Positions 8,519 to 16,937 of a stretch of DNA of 39,139 nucleotides are shown in pieces. Origin of the DNA: Candidatus Kerfeldbacteria bacterium (lineage in GTDB: Bacteria; Patescibacteriota; Patescibacteriia; UBA9570); contig JACQPW010000003.1 in the NCBI GenBank assembly GCA_016207285.1, positions 1 to 39,139 of the forward strand, written 5' to 3'. The notes below the pieces were generated by a model, which was not told the origin of the DNA, did no database searches, and saw only the letters and a list, made by a program, of their open reading frames with translations. Position numbers and translations under genes: made by a program. The stretch's first letter is position 1. Every line of letters starts with the position of its first letter.

Positions 8519-9411
8519 GCGCTTTTCCCTAGTACAAAACTTAATTGGCCTAAGCGCATCGCTAAGACATTAACCGCTTTAAAATAGGTGTAGCCCAGGC
8601 GCAATGGTAGTAGGCGTACAATCCAGTCGGCTAGATAGCGTTGTGGCCAGAGGAACAAATAATAGCTGTAATAGCGCCACTGATTCTGAGTAGTCGCTTG
8701 GTAACGTAATAAATGTGGAAAGTAAGTTTCGATATAGGCGCGATCATATTTTTGGACAATCTGCATGTTACCAAAGTTTTGGCGTACCCGTTTAACCAAT
8801 AATGTACGCAGCTGCTTGGCATTATGGTGTGTCACCAGCATTTGTGGATCATAGACAATCCGTAAGCCGGCAGCATGCGCCCGGGCACCAAATTCCATAT
8901 CACCACCATACTGGAGATCACGCATAAATTGGCCAATGCGGGTGCAGACACTACGGCGAATGGCCAGATTACGCGTATCCACTCGGCGGAGAGCTGGTTG
9001 ATTAGTGAAGGCCGCAATATTAGCTTCATACATCAGTTGTTCGAGAGCAGCCACGCGCGTGCTCGGCGCTCCGGCGGAATAGCCCATCACTCCAGCAATG
9101 CTGTCATCTGCGAGAGTTTGATCAATGCGTTGCAACCAATCGGGTGCCACTGCACAGTCAGAATCGGTAAACACTAAGACATCGCCTGTGGCTAGACCAA
9201 TGCCGGTATTGCGCGCTTGATAGGAACCGGTAATAGACTCGGTGGCGTAGATAAAATGATGTTGTGCAACGAGTGGTTGAATCCAGTCCGTCTGGCTGTT
9301 TTCTACCACAATCACCTCATGTGCAATCTCGCCTTGCAGCTGACGTAAACTATCCAGGCAGGCTGGCAAGTTGAGATCGTTGTAAACCGGTATGATAATC
9401 GAATACTTCAT
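8512..9411 (-). CDS. GT2 family glycosyltransferase
   Basis: This 299-residue protein has a GT-A N-terminal domain: KYSIIIPVYNDLN, VVENSQTD, the metal-binding TDSDC motif in the DxD position, and GGDMEFGARAHAAGL carrying the catalytic-base region. The C-terminal 80 residues are basic and aromatic with weakly hydrophobic helices, suggesting membrane association. The ATG at 9411 was preferred over an in-frame TTG at 9417 because it places the first beta strand at the N-terminus and makes a typical ATGA overlap with the upstream stop. It acts on the cytoplasmic side, presumably adding a sugar to a lipid-linked acceptor. Confidence 0.85.
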   Translation of the reverse strand: MKYSIIIPVYNDLNLPACLDSLRQLQGEIAHEVIVVENSQTDWIQPLVAQHHFIYATESITGSYQARNTGIGLATGDVLVFTDSDCAVAPDWLQRIDQTLADDSIAGVMGYSAGAPSTRVAALEQLMYEANIAAFTNQPALRRVDTRNLAIRRSVCTRIGQFMRDLQYGGDMEFGARAHAAGLRIVYDPQMLVTHHNAKQLRTLLVKRVRQNFGNMQIVQKYDRAYIETYFPHLLRYQATTQNQWRYYSYYLFLWPQRYLADWIVRLLPLRLGYTYFKAVNVLAMRLGQLSFVLGKSAW

Positions 9412-10163
9412 AACCAACCATCTTTAGCCGCGCGCCATAAATCACTAAGCGTAGAGCCTTTACGTAAGCGTTCGATCCAAAAGACACTGAAATAATAGCA
9501 GAAAAACCAGGTTAGTTGCAGTGGGTTGGCAAAGCGCTTCATGAACCAGACCATATTGCGAGCGTTATAATAGGTACGATACGGACTACTTTTTAGATGC
9601 TGCAATTCAGTGATCGTAACCGACTGGCAACGGTAGCCGGCTAAATGAGCTCGCCAACACCAATCGGCTTCTTCATAATAGGCAAAATATTTTTCCGTCA
9701 ATGCACCAATCTGTTTGAGGACGCTCGTTCTCATCATACAACAGTAGCCAATAATCACGTCATCACCTTGTCCAGTATAGACTTTTCCAGTCCAAAGAGA
9801 AATTTTACCGGCGGTTGGGCCAACGGCCGCTAATCGCTGATCACTATCGGCCAGGGACAATAAGGGTGTTATAAAATCACCGGTCACAATCGTATCTTGG
9901 TTGAGCAACACAAGGTAGTCATAGTGATCTTGTAAGCGTGTAATCCAATAGTTATTTCCACCAGTGAATCCTAAATTGACTTCAGATCGTTCAATGTGCA
10001 CATCTGGAAAATGTTGTTTGAGTTCAGGCGCTTCGTTTTGTGCAGAACCATTATCCAGAATATAGATATCAGCCGGTACCTGATATTGTATTAATCCCGT
10101 GACGCAGGCTTTGGTCAGAGCCAGTCCGTTCCAGTTTAGAATAATAATGGCTACGCGCTCCAT
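9408..10163 (-). CDS. GT2 family glycosyltransferase, rhamnosyltransferase-like
   Basis: This 251-residue member of the COG1216-type family 2 enzymes begins VAIIILNWNG, has NLGFTGGNN, the LNQDT motif, and EEADWCWRAHLAGY with a downstream HLKSS. This arrangement is shared with the 7754-8518 protein, so the two probably use the same type of donor, perhaps dTDP-rhamnose (inference). The C-terminal part has an aromatic segment near FFCYYFSVFW that could sit on the membrane. The start overlaps the flippase gene by 13 bases. Confidence 0.85.
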   Translation of the reverse strand: MERVAIIILNWNGLALTKACVTGLIQYQVPADIYILDNGSAQNEAPELKQHFPDVHIERSEVNLGFTGGNNYWITRLQDHYDYLVLLNQDTIVTGDFITPLLSLADSDQRLAAVGPTAGKISLWTGKVYTGQGDDVIIGYCCMMRTSVLKQIGALTEKYFAYYEEADWCWRAHLAGYRCQSVTITELQHLKSSPYRTYYNARNMVWFMKRFANPLQLTWFFCYYFSVFWIERLRKGSTLSDLWRAAKDGWL

Positions 10164-11377
10164 ATGGTTTTTCGAACGTCACGATACATCAAAATGCATA
10201 AACTATATTGAGTAATAGCGGTAGCTACCGCCGCGCCAATCATGCCATACCACCAGATTAAACCGATCGTCAACGGCAGATTCAATGCCGCGCCGATGAT
10301 GAAATTTTTGGTGTACAGTTTTTCATAGCCGCAAGCTTGCAGGGTGTTCCCTAATGGCGCCCAGATAAAAATCCCTAACGTGCTCCACAGTAAGATCGTA
10401 AAGGGAATGACCCCTGGCGCATATTCTGGAGCATATAACCACGCAAATAAATACGGCGCTAACCAACTGCCAATGATCGCCATCGGTAAACCGGCCGCCA
10501 GCGCGATGGTGAGTAAACGCCGCAGCGCTTGGCGCACGCCAGCCCGATCTTGTGTAGTCCATAATTCAACAATGCGCGGAAAGAAAGCGCTAATGATTAA
10601 GCCAGCTAAAGCGGTGAGAAAAAAGATTGGTTTATAGGCAGCCGTATACCAAGCTACGACCTCTTTAGGATGTAACCAACCCAAGACAGCGGAATCAAAG
10701 TAATTGAATTGGGCGTTAATGGCCACGCTAGCGGCAAAGGGTAGAACCGCTAACCAAATGGTACGGATGGGAACACTGGCTGCAGGCTGAGCGTGCAGCA
10801 ATGGTTGACGGACGAGCCAAACACTCACTAACCAGCCAATAATGGCGGCACCGGCATAGACGATGGCGATGCTAGTCAGCGTAGCCTGGACACTCAACGC
10901 AATGATCAGCGCCACTGCCTGGATAGTAATATGGACACTTTTACTGATGCCCTCCAGTTGCATCTGTTGACGGCCACGCGCCACAGCTTCACTGAACATT
11001 CGGCCACTCGCTAGGACGATGGCTAACGTACCCGCTACTATAATGGTAGGGGATAATTGACTCGTAGGTAATACGATGGTGACCGTTAGTAACCAGGCCA
11101 TTGCGGAACCAATTAATTTAAGGGTAATAATTCCGGCTCTTTGAGTTAACCATTGTTCGTAGGATTTAGCTAACAAGCGCGTCACGTAGGTATGGATCCC
11201 AAAATCTGCCCCAACGATACAGAGATTGGCGATCGCAAACAGGTAAGCCAGTTGCCCATAACGATCATCACCTAAGTAGTTCATTAACGCAACGACTACA
11301 AAATACATCAAGAAGCGAGTAGCAAACTCTGTGCTGATTAAAATGGCGGCGTTACGTTTAACGGAGGGCACTGGCAT
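10151..11377 (-). CDS. Wzx-type oligosaccharide flippase (MOP superfamily)
   Basis: This 408-residue protein has about 12 hydrophobic segments spread evenly, opening with KRNAAILISTEFATRF, a start typical of Wzx/RfbX flippases. It lies inside an operon of four glycosyltransferases, which supports export of a lipid-linked oligosaccharide made by them. It overlaps the upstream GT4 gene by 20 bases and the downstream GT2 gene by 13. It is clearly different from the 493-residue flippase at 29-1510. No Wzy polymerase is encoded next to it. Confidence 0.82.
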   Translation of the reverse strand: MPVPSVKRNAAILISTEFATRFLMYFVVVALMNYLGDDRYGQLAYLFAIANLCIVGADFGIHTYVTRLLAKSYEQWLTQRAGIITLKLIGSAMAWLLTVTIVLPTSQLSPTIIVAGTLAIVLASGRMFSEAVARGRQQMQLEGISKSVHITIQAVALIIALSVQATLTSIAIVYAGAAIIGWLVSVWLVRQPLLHAQPAASVPIRTIWLAVLPFAASVAINAQFNYFDSAVLGWLHPKEVVAWYTAAYKPIFFLTALAGLIISAFFPRIVELWTTQDRAGVRQALRRLLTIALAAGLPMAIIGSWLAPYLFAWLYAPEYAPGVIPFTILLWSTLGIFIWAPLGNTLQACGYEKLYTKNFIIGAALNLPLTIGLIWWYGMIGAAVATAITQYSLCILMYRDVRKTIWSA

Positions 11378-12356
11378 AGACTTGTTTTAAAATGGCGGCG
11401 TTACTTTCCCAGGTGACATAAGTGACTGGTTTACTTGGCTGACCAGCTAGCACAGCTATGATGTCACGGGCTAAACCGGCAGCCGTTGGGCCATCCACTG
11501 GTAGAGTGACTGGTGTAATGCCGGCGGCAAGGTAATTTAATAATTTTCCGCTCCCTTCCGTAGAGTGTAATGGTTTGGGCTCAATGCCGATTTTGGCTTT
11601 AGCCAATAGCGGCAAAAGCTGTTCATATGGAACGTGCTCCAGCCAGGTAATGTATGGTGGCAGCTGCTGCGGTTTACCTTGGGCAATGATCAAAACAGTA
11701 ATGGGCCTTTGCTGAGCAATGATCTCTAAGGCCTGAAATAATTGATCAGTGCCTTTCTGTTTACCGATCCCGCCGCTATAGACTAGATCATACTGTTGAG
11801 TGACCGCGGTGGTCAGTCGACTAGCAATGCCATCGGCTACGACAATAGCTTGCGGGCTCACTTTGGCAGAACTAGCAATCACTACGTCCGCCACCCATAG
11901 TGCCCAGCGTTCATACCATTTGGCCAGTGGTGCCAGTAATTTCCAGATGCCGCCATAACTCTTCAATTCAGCTGGTAGCGAACTTTGCAAATCTAGTACT
12001 ACGGGGATGTGCCAGCGCTGCTTCAGTAGCCAGGCCAGCCACATACTTTCATGGAGATGAGCATGGATGAGGATGGGTCGGTCTTTTTTGATTGCCCGAT
12101 AGGCTAGCCAACCTAACTGTATATCCAGTAATAATTTGCTCCAGGCCGGACCAGCGGTAGTTTTGTGGTACCAGGGTAGAGCTTTAGTGCGTTGAATGGT
12201 AGCGGTACCAAGATCGCGACCGAGTGGATACGTCACCATGGTGACGTGATAACCAAGACTTTGAATAATCTTAGTTTCTTCATAGATACGAATATGACAA
12301 CCGCGGTCTGAAAAGTACGGTGTCGGAGCAATCACCAAGACGGTTGGCTTAGTCAT
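11358..12356 (-). CDS. GT4-like family glycosyltransferase (GT-B fold)
   Basis: This 332-residue protein has an N-terminal Rossmann-like half starting with VLVIAPTPYFSDRG and a C-terminal half with SGGIGKQKGTDQLFQAL. It then has EPKPLHSTEGSGKLLNYLAAG, which matches the nucleotide-sugar binding region of GT4 enzymes (the EGSGKLLNY stretch replaces the usual E-x7-E segment). It is somewhat short for the family. GT4 enzymes are retaining transferases working on the cytoplasmic side. The start overlaps the preceding GT2 gene by eight bases. Donor and acceptor are unknown. Confidence 0.82.
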   Translation of the reverse strand: MTKPTVLVIAPTPYFSDRGCHIRIYEETKIIQSLGYHVTMVTYPLGRDLGTATIQRTKALPWYHKTTAGPAWSKLLLDIQLGWLAYRAIKKDRPILIHAHLHESMWLAWLLKQRWHIPVVLDLQSSLPAELKSYGGIWKLLAPLAKWYERWALWVADVVIASSAKVSPQAIVVADGIASRLTTAVTQQYDLVYSGGIGKQKGTDQLFQALEIIAQQRPITVLIIAQGKPQQLPPYITWLEHVPYEQLLPLLAKAKIGIEPKPLHSTEGSGKLLNYLAAGITPVTLPVDGPTAAGLARDIIAVLAGQPSKPVTYVTWESNAAILKQVYASALR

Positions 12357-13275
12357 GGTTCACGACCGATTTGATGGTGTATGGTTTACGGCCTTCGCTA
12401 TAGTACGTTTTAGTCAGCACCTCTGCGATCAGTCCAGTAATAAATAATTGTAGGCCAGCTAAAATGCTTAAGACGGCTACCAATGGCCAGATACTCGTCG
12501 ACAGAGGGTATTCCCAAACTAATCGAGCCACCGCCAGTACAGCCAATAAACTAGCACCGGCACCAACGAGAGTGACACCAACCCCACCAAATAAGTGGAG
12601 TGGACGATGGGCATAATTACGCCAGAACCACAGTCCAATCATGTCCACAAAACCTTTAATAATTCGGTTACTGCTGTAGTTCGAGTGGCCAGAGGTGCGA
12701 GCTTGATGTTCCACCACCAGCTCACCAACCGAAAATCCATTCAGTTTTAAGATGGCTGGAATAAAGCGATGGCTTTCACCGTGTAAATCTACATCTTGAA
12801 AACAGTGCCGGCGGTAAACCTTTAGGGTACAACCTGAATCATGAATGCCATCATTTAAAAACAAGGAGCGCAACCGGTGGGCACCACGCGAGGTAAAGCG
12901 TTTCATTAAGCTATCATGGCGGTATTTCCTCCAACCAGACACGACATCTAAATTGTGCTCGGTCATGTAACGGAGCAATTTCGGTATTTCTTCCGGTGGA
13001 TTTTGTAGGTCGCCGTCCAGTGTAATCACCACATCACCACTCGCTTGTTTGATGCCCGCATCGATGGCCGCAGTTTGCCCAAAGTTTTTTCTGAACGTGA
13101 TGGTCGTTAGTGGTCGTAGGGTCTGTAACCGTTTGGCGGTGTCATCGGTACTACCATCATCCACAAAAATCACTTCAAAAGGCGCGCCTAATGCTGTGCA
13201 TACGGACACAATGCGCCGATGCAGTTCAGAGACACTACCGGCTTCGTTATAAATAGGAACGACAATACTATACAT
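12349..13275 (-). CDS. Polyprenyl-phosphate glycosyltransferase-like GT2 protein (DPM1/GtrB/ArnC-like)
   Basis: This is a 308-residue protein when begun at the ATG at 13275; an earlier in-frame start at 13317 would add 14 residues before the first beta strand and would lie inside the divergent promoter. Motifs are YSIVVPIYNEAGSV, FVDDGSTDDT, and DGDLQNPPEEIPKLL with the DxD site. Two hydrophobic helices follow near the C-terminus. This layout is typical of enzymes that put a sugar on undecaprenyl phosphate. The product could be the donor for the GT-C enzyme at 6279 (inference). It is the first gene of the operon, with a promoter at 13289-13317. Confidence 0.87.
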   Translation of the reverse strand: MYSIVVPIYNEAGSVSELHRRIVSVCTALGAPFEVIFVDDGSTDDTAKRLQTLRPLTTITFRKNFGQTAAIDAGIKQASGDVVITLDGDLQNPPEEIPKLLRYMTEHNLDVVSGWRKYRHDSLMKRFTSRGAHRLRSLFLNDGIHDSGCTLKVYRRHCFQDVDLHGESHRFIPAILKLNGFSVGELVVEHQARTSGHSNYSSNRIIKGFVDMIGLWFWRNYAHRPLHLFGGVGVTLVGAGASLLAVLAVARLVWEYPLSTSIWPLVAVLSILAGLQLFITGLIAEVLTKTYYSEGRKPYTIKSVVNHD

Positions 13276-13288
13276 AGAAAACAGCCAG

Positions 13289-13317
13289 ACTATACCACTA
13301 TTGCGACATTTTTGCAA
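13289..13317 (-). promoter_or_regulatory. Predicted promoter of the 13275-7754 glycan operon
   Basis: On the minus strand, TTGCAA (13312-13317), a 17-base spacer and TATAGT (13289-13294), ending 13 bases before the ATG at 13275. The predicted leader is about six bases. Confidence 0.65.
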
Positions 13318-13329
13318 GCCCGATATACT
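13301..13329 (+). promoter_or_regulatory. Predicted leaderless promoter of the beta-rich surface protein gene
   Basis: TTGCGA (13301-13306), a 17-base spacer and TATACT (13324-13329), ending seven bases before the ATG at 13337. It interlocks with the opposite-strand promoter of the glycan operon. Confidence 0.7.
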
Positions 13330-13336
13330 GCTGAGG

Positions 13337-14830
13337 ATGGAACTTCGACTGAGTGGTATGCGTTGGTATCGGTTGGCGCTGGGATTAGCGGTGGTCGGTA
13401 GTTTTATGTGGACGGGTTATGAGTACCTGGGTGGTGACGGCACACTAGAGTTACACTATTATTTTCAAACTAAGCCAGCGGCCATTTCATTGTTTGGGCC
13501 GTCGGGTCGGGCGCTAGATCGGGAACAGAACAAAAGCAACGGTGAAACATATCAACGCATCGTGAATGGTCCAGTCTATACGGATGTGACGTTGCCTGGT
13601 GCCTATGACAGTGTGACCGTTGAACTGGAATATCAAAATCCCAGTCAGGTGTTGGTTGAATTAGGTATTAAACTGTCCGATGATCCAGCCTTATTTGATT
13701 ATCGGATGCAACCACTGGAGAATAAGTTAGTCGATAACAGCGATTGGTCCCGGTTGGAAAATGACCAGTACATTTTTTTACAACGTACTCCCAGCTACAC
13801 TTCTATTGAGGAGTTTTTGGCTAACCCACCAACCGATAGCAAAGGTGGCAGTTACTTAGTGTCGCCTAATTTAGCTTATGTTGACCCAAATTATCACGCT
13901 CATACCGAAACCGGCAGTACCATTACCACGACCTTGCGTGGCCGTCATGAATTCTATCTCTATGCCGCCGATGAAAATGTGTCGGTTCAATTCACTGTGG
14001 CTGATATTAATTATGCAGCGGATGACGATACGGTGCGGTTATTCTTGTATCAGCAAGATCAATTGGTGGCAGAAGCGAGCTTAGCGGATGATGGGGAAGT
14101 GGGCATTACTGGGATAGCCAGTGGTGAGCGTACCGTGGCCTTGCAACTCGACAATGCACCAGCCGGAGTATACCAGGTAGTCTTTGATACCACTGACGAT
14201 CTCATTATTACGCAGATTCAGTCGGATCAAGAAAGATTGGTAGTCGCAAAATCGATTCATTTGGCGGGTACCGAGGAGTACCGAGCCACTGGTAGTACCC
14301 TCAACACCACTCCAACCACGTTACATACCGACAGTAATTGGTTAACGGTCATTGCTAAACACACCGCTGGGGTCGCTGACGTGGCTACGTATGATCGTAC
14401 TCTCCACATCAATAAGGTTGATACTCCGTATACCTGGACAAATCCGATTAGTAATTTCGCCCATGATGTGACCTTTCCCAATAACGATGTCTTGGTGTTG
14501 TCTGATTCTTACTTTGCACTCCCTGGGGCAGAAGCCTTTGACCCGTGGTTCGGCTTGCGTCCTATTAGTCAATATACCAATCCAGATGGGTTAGAGTATG
14601 TCATTAGTGGTCATTATGATCCGCCGACACGCGTACGCACGTGGACAACTGCTCGGGCCACTTTTGATTTAACTGGCATTGAGCAGAGTCGTCCCAATGT
14701 CTTGCAATTTATTGTCTCTGCTCCCGGGTTAGAAACAACCTCATTGGGTCTAAAGGTGCGTTCCATTACCGTGACTGCTCAACAACACCCGATCACAGTA
14801 TCCTACCTATGGCAAAAAATCACACAGTAG
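13337..14830 (+). CDS. Unrecognised membrane-anchored extracytoplasmic beta-rich protein
   Basis: I do not recognise this family. The 497-residue protein has a basic N-terminus and one hydrophobic segment (about residues 8-24) that looks like a signal anchor. The remainder is about 470 residues rich in beta-type patterns, Thr, Asp and Tyr, with almost no cysteine, as expected of stacked beta-sandwich domains outside the cell. The ATG at 13337 is preferred because a -10 TATACT ends seven bases before it; a start at 13301 would fall on the -35. It overlaps the small membrane gene downstream by 22 bases and sits between glycan-assembly and rhamnose genes, hinting at a surface role. Confidence 0.7.
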   Translation: MELRLSGMRWYRLALGLAVVGSFMWTGYEYLGGDGTLELHYYFQTKPAAISLFGPSGRALDREQNKSNGETYQRIVNGPVYTDVTLPGAYDSVTVELEYQNPSQVLVELGIKLSDDPALFDYRMQPLENKLVDNSDWSRLENDQYIFLQRTPSYTSIEEFLANPPTDSKGGSYLVSPNLAYVDPNYHAHTETGSTITTTLRGRHEFYLYAADENVSVQFTVADINYAADDDTVRLFLYQQDQLVAEASLADDGEVGITGIASGERTVALQLDNAPAGVYQVVFDTTDDLIITQIQSDQERLVVAKSIHLAGTEEYRATGSTLNTTPTTLHTDSNWLTVIAKHTAGVADVATYDRTLHINKVDTPYTWTNPISNFAHDVTFPNNDVLVLSDSYFALPGAEAFDPWFGLRPISQYTNPDGLEYVISGHYDPPTRVRTWTTARATFDLTGIEQSRPNVLQFIVSAPGLETTSLGLKVRSITVTAQQHPITVSYLWQKITQ

Positions 14831-15012
14831 TATTACAGTTGTGGCGCGATGCATTGGTCGCCTTGAGTATTTGGTTATTATTGGCTTACCTAGTCGATCC
14901 TATTGTGCATGGTTTTATGACAGTCGTATGGCCAGTGCAGCTCATTGCTTGGATTTGGATTGTGAATGTACTGGCCTGGTGGTATCTGCGGCGGCGCTGG
15001 ACAAATGGATAA
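14809..15012 (+). CDS. Small two-helix membrane protein, function unknown
   Basis: This 67-residue protein is nearly all membrane: a short basic start (MAKNHTV), two hydrophobic helices (about residues 14-36 and 40-60), and a basic tail RRRWTNG. The pattern predicts both ends in the cytoplasm. It overlaps the end of the beta-rich protein gene by 22 bases, which suggests translational coupling and joint function. Its last codons supply the -35 of the rfbA promoter. No family is recognised. It is scored as real because it fills the gap exactly between two sure genes and has a coherent topology. Confidence 0.6.
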   Translation: MAKNHTVVLQLWRDALVALSIWLLLAYLVDPIVHGFMTVVWPVQLIAWIWIVNVLAWWYLRRRWTNG

Positions 15013-15026
15013 GTCTGTGTTACAGT
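14998..15026 (+). promoter_or_regulatory. Predicted leaderless promoter of the rhamnose operon
   Basis: TGGACA (14998-15003), a 17-base spacer and TACAGT (15021-15026), ending seven bases before the rfbA ATG. The -35 lies in the last codons of the small membrane protein gene. Confidence 0.6.
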
Positions 15027-15033
15027 TCTCGCG

Positions 15034-15750
15034 ATGAAAGGGATTATTTTAGCCGGCGGTAGCGGTACACGCTTGTCGCCCTTGACCAAAGTCACTAGCA
15101 AGCAATTACTCCCGGTGTTTGATCAGCCAATGGTCTTTTTTCCTTTACAGACCTTAATTAAAGCTGGCATTCGAGAGGTTTTGTTTATTGTGGCACCGGA
15201 TCACGCTGGGGACTATCTAAATGCCCTGGGTTCGGGCACACACTTTGGTTGTCGCTTTACCTATGAGATTCAAGATAAACCAGCCGGCCTAGCCCAAGCC
15301 TTATCGCTGGCTGAAACCTTCGTTGGCCAGGATAGCTGCATGATGATTCTGGGTGATAATATCTATGACCATGATTTTTCTGAAGCGGTGCAGCAATTTA
15401 CTTCTGGTGCCCACATTTTCGTAAAAGAAGTGGATGATGCGCGACGCTTTGGGGTGGTAGAAATGGATGAAAATAAACATGTGCTTGGGATTGAGGAAAA
15501 ACCCGAACAACCGAAAAGCAACCTAGCCCAAACCGGAGTTTATATTTACGACGAACATGTGTTTGACATCATTCGTCAATTGCAACCCTCTGCTCGAGGC
15601 GAGTTGGAAATTACTGATTTGAATAATTTGTATTTAGCCAAAGGAGTGTTAACAGCCAGCGTGATTGAGGGTGAATGGATTGATGCCGGCACCTTTGAAA
15701 GTTTATTTAAGGCCGCCGAGTTTAGGCGCCAACAAGTATGTCAGAATTAA
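15034..15750 (+). CDS. rfbA: Glucose-1-phosphate thymidylyltransferase
   Basis: This 238-residue enzyme joins glucose-1-phosphate and dTTP to make dTDP-glucose, the first step of dTDP-L-rhamnose synthesis. The N-terminus has the nucleotidyltransferase signature AGGSGTRLSPLT and SKQLLPVFDQPM (G8-L14, K23), and later LGDNIYD and GEWIDAGTFESL. It is the short form of RmlA, about 50 residues shorter than the E. coli type, lacking the C-terminal extension. It is first in an operon with a GGDEF gene, rfbC, rfbB and rfbD. A promoter at 14998-15026 places the transcription start at or near the ATG. Confidence 0.93.
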   Translation: MKGIILAGGSGTRLSPLTKVTSKQLLPVFDQPMVFFPLQTLIKAGIREVLFIVAPDHAGDYLNALGSGTHFGCRFTYEIQDKPAGLAQALSLAETFVGQDSCMMILGDNIYDHDFSEAVQQFTSGAHIFVKEVDDARRFGVVEMDENKHVLGIEEKPEQPKSNLAQTGVYIYDEHVFDIIRQLQPSARGELEITDLNNLYLAKGVLTASVIEGEWIDAGTFESLFKAAEFRRQQVCQN

Positions 15751-16937
15751 GAAAGCGACTAAAGCGCCCACTCTATCGAGCAGCGTTTGAAAAGACGGTA
15801 GAAAAAAGCGCTGTTCGTATTCCAACTGAATTAGAAACGAAGGTGGCTAGGCTATATGAATTAGAAGTCAGACGTTTCTTAAAAGATGATAATGTAGATA
15901 TCGGTGAAGTCAACGCTCAGATTGCACAGCAGTATGGGTTCGCATCTGCTGATGAACTGTTACTGACTTTTTTTGAATGGGAGGATCGTAAACTGAAGAT
16001 GCAGAGCGGTGAGGAGGTACCTGAGCTAGATCCGAAAAAAAGAACTAACTTTGCAGCCATAGAGAAAGCCGTAGCAGCAGTGTCTGGTGCCCATATGGCG
16101 CTTGAACAGAACAGCGAACGTAGCTTATTGCGTATCTTGGACCATGCTATACAAGTAGTGATGCTTGAGGCAGAAGCAGAGCGTACTCAAAACACAGATG
16201 ACTTAACTGGATTAATTGATAGCCAAACATTTGTCGCTAAACGGATGGAAGTAGAAGTGCAGCAATTTTTAGCAACACCAGAGACTGAAGCAGGCGAAGA
16301 TGAGAAAGTGATGGTGTGGGCTGAAATTGACCTTGATGATTTTAAGACATTGAATACAGCCTATAGCCACGCCACGGTAGATTTTCAGATCTTAAAACCA
16401 TTAGCGGCCTTGTTGCGTGAAACCTTTCGGGAAACGGACTTTATCTGTCGCTTAGGAGGTGACGAACTAAATATTATTTTCACCCGCACTAAAAAAAGTG
16501 CCGTGGCTGCTCTCGGTCAAAGAATAATAGATGTTATACATACATTACCCTTACCTGAGCCAGCTAGCGGTCAATTCAAGCCGGAGCAATTAACTGCCAG
16601 TGTCGGGCTACATGTCATGGATCGTAGCATGCTCAGTAAGCTTGATCTTACTTCCCCAGAGTTGGTGATGAATTCGATTCGAAAACCAGCGGATAGTGCG
16701 ACCGAACGAGCTAAATTTTTTGGGAAAGATCGTTATGAGGTGTATGATCCAGATGCAGAGGCAGTCATACCCACTTTTGAGGTCTATTTAAAATTGGTTT
16801 TGCGTAAACATGAGGAAGAATTTCGGCAGATGCGTCACCGTCAAGACTATACAACGTTAGATCAGTTTCAGGAACATTTGAGTGCGGCTGCTCAGGTGGC
16901 TTACCAATTTAAATATCTAGCAGCTGCTACAGCATAA
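15738..16937 (+). CDS. GGDEF-domain protein (putative diguanylate cyclase) with novel N-terminal domain
   Basis: This is a 399-residue soluble protein. Residues 1-150 are mostly helical, charged and unrecognised. A GGDEF domain follows: DLTGLI (155-160), metal residue D198 in EIDLDDFK, N206 and D215 at the guanine-contact positions known from PleD, and GGDEL at 240-244 with the last residue Leu instead of Phe. An RxxD inhibitory-site motif (RETD, 231-234) lies five residues before GGDEL as in PleD. ASVGLHV and AKFFGKDRYEVYD close the domain. It overlaps rfbA by 13 bases and ends in the A of the rfbC start. It is probably a c-di-GMP-making or GTP-binding regulator of the rhamnose pathway (inference). 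Confidence 0.82.
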   Translation: MSELRKRLKRPLYRAAFEKTVEKSAVRIPTELETKVARLYELEVRRFLKDDNVDIGEVNAQIAQQYGFASADELLLTFFEWEDRKLKMQSGEEVPELDPKKRTNFAAIEKAVAAVSGAHMALEQNSERSLLRILDHAIQVVMLEAEAERTQNTDDLTGLIDSQTFVAKRMEVEVQQFLATPETEAGEDEKVMVWAEIDLDDFKTLNTAYSHATVDFQILKPLAALLRETFRETDFICRLGGDELNIIFTRTKKSAVAALGQRIIDVIHTLPLPEPASGQFKPEQLTASVGLHVMDRSMLSKLDLTSPELVMNSIRKPADSATERAKFFGKDRYEVYDPDAEAVIPTFEVYLKLVLRKHEEEFRQMRHRQDYTTLDQFQEHLSAAAQVAYQFKYLAAATA

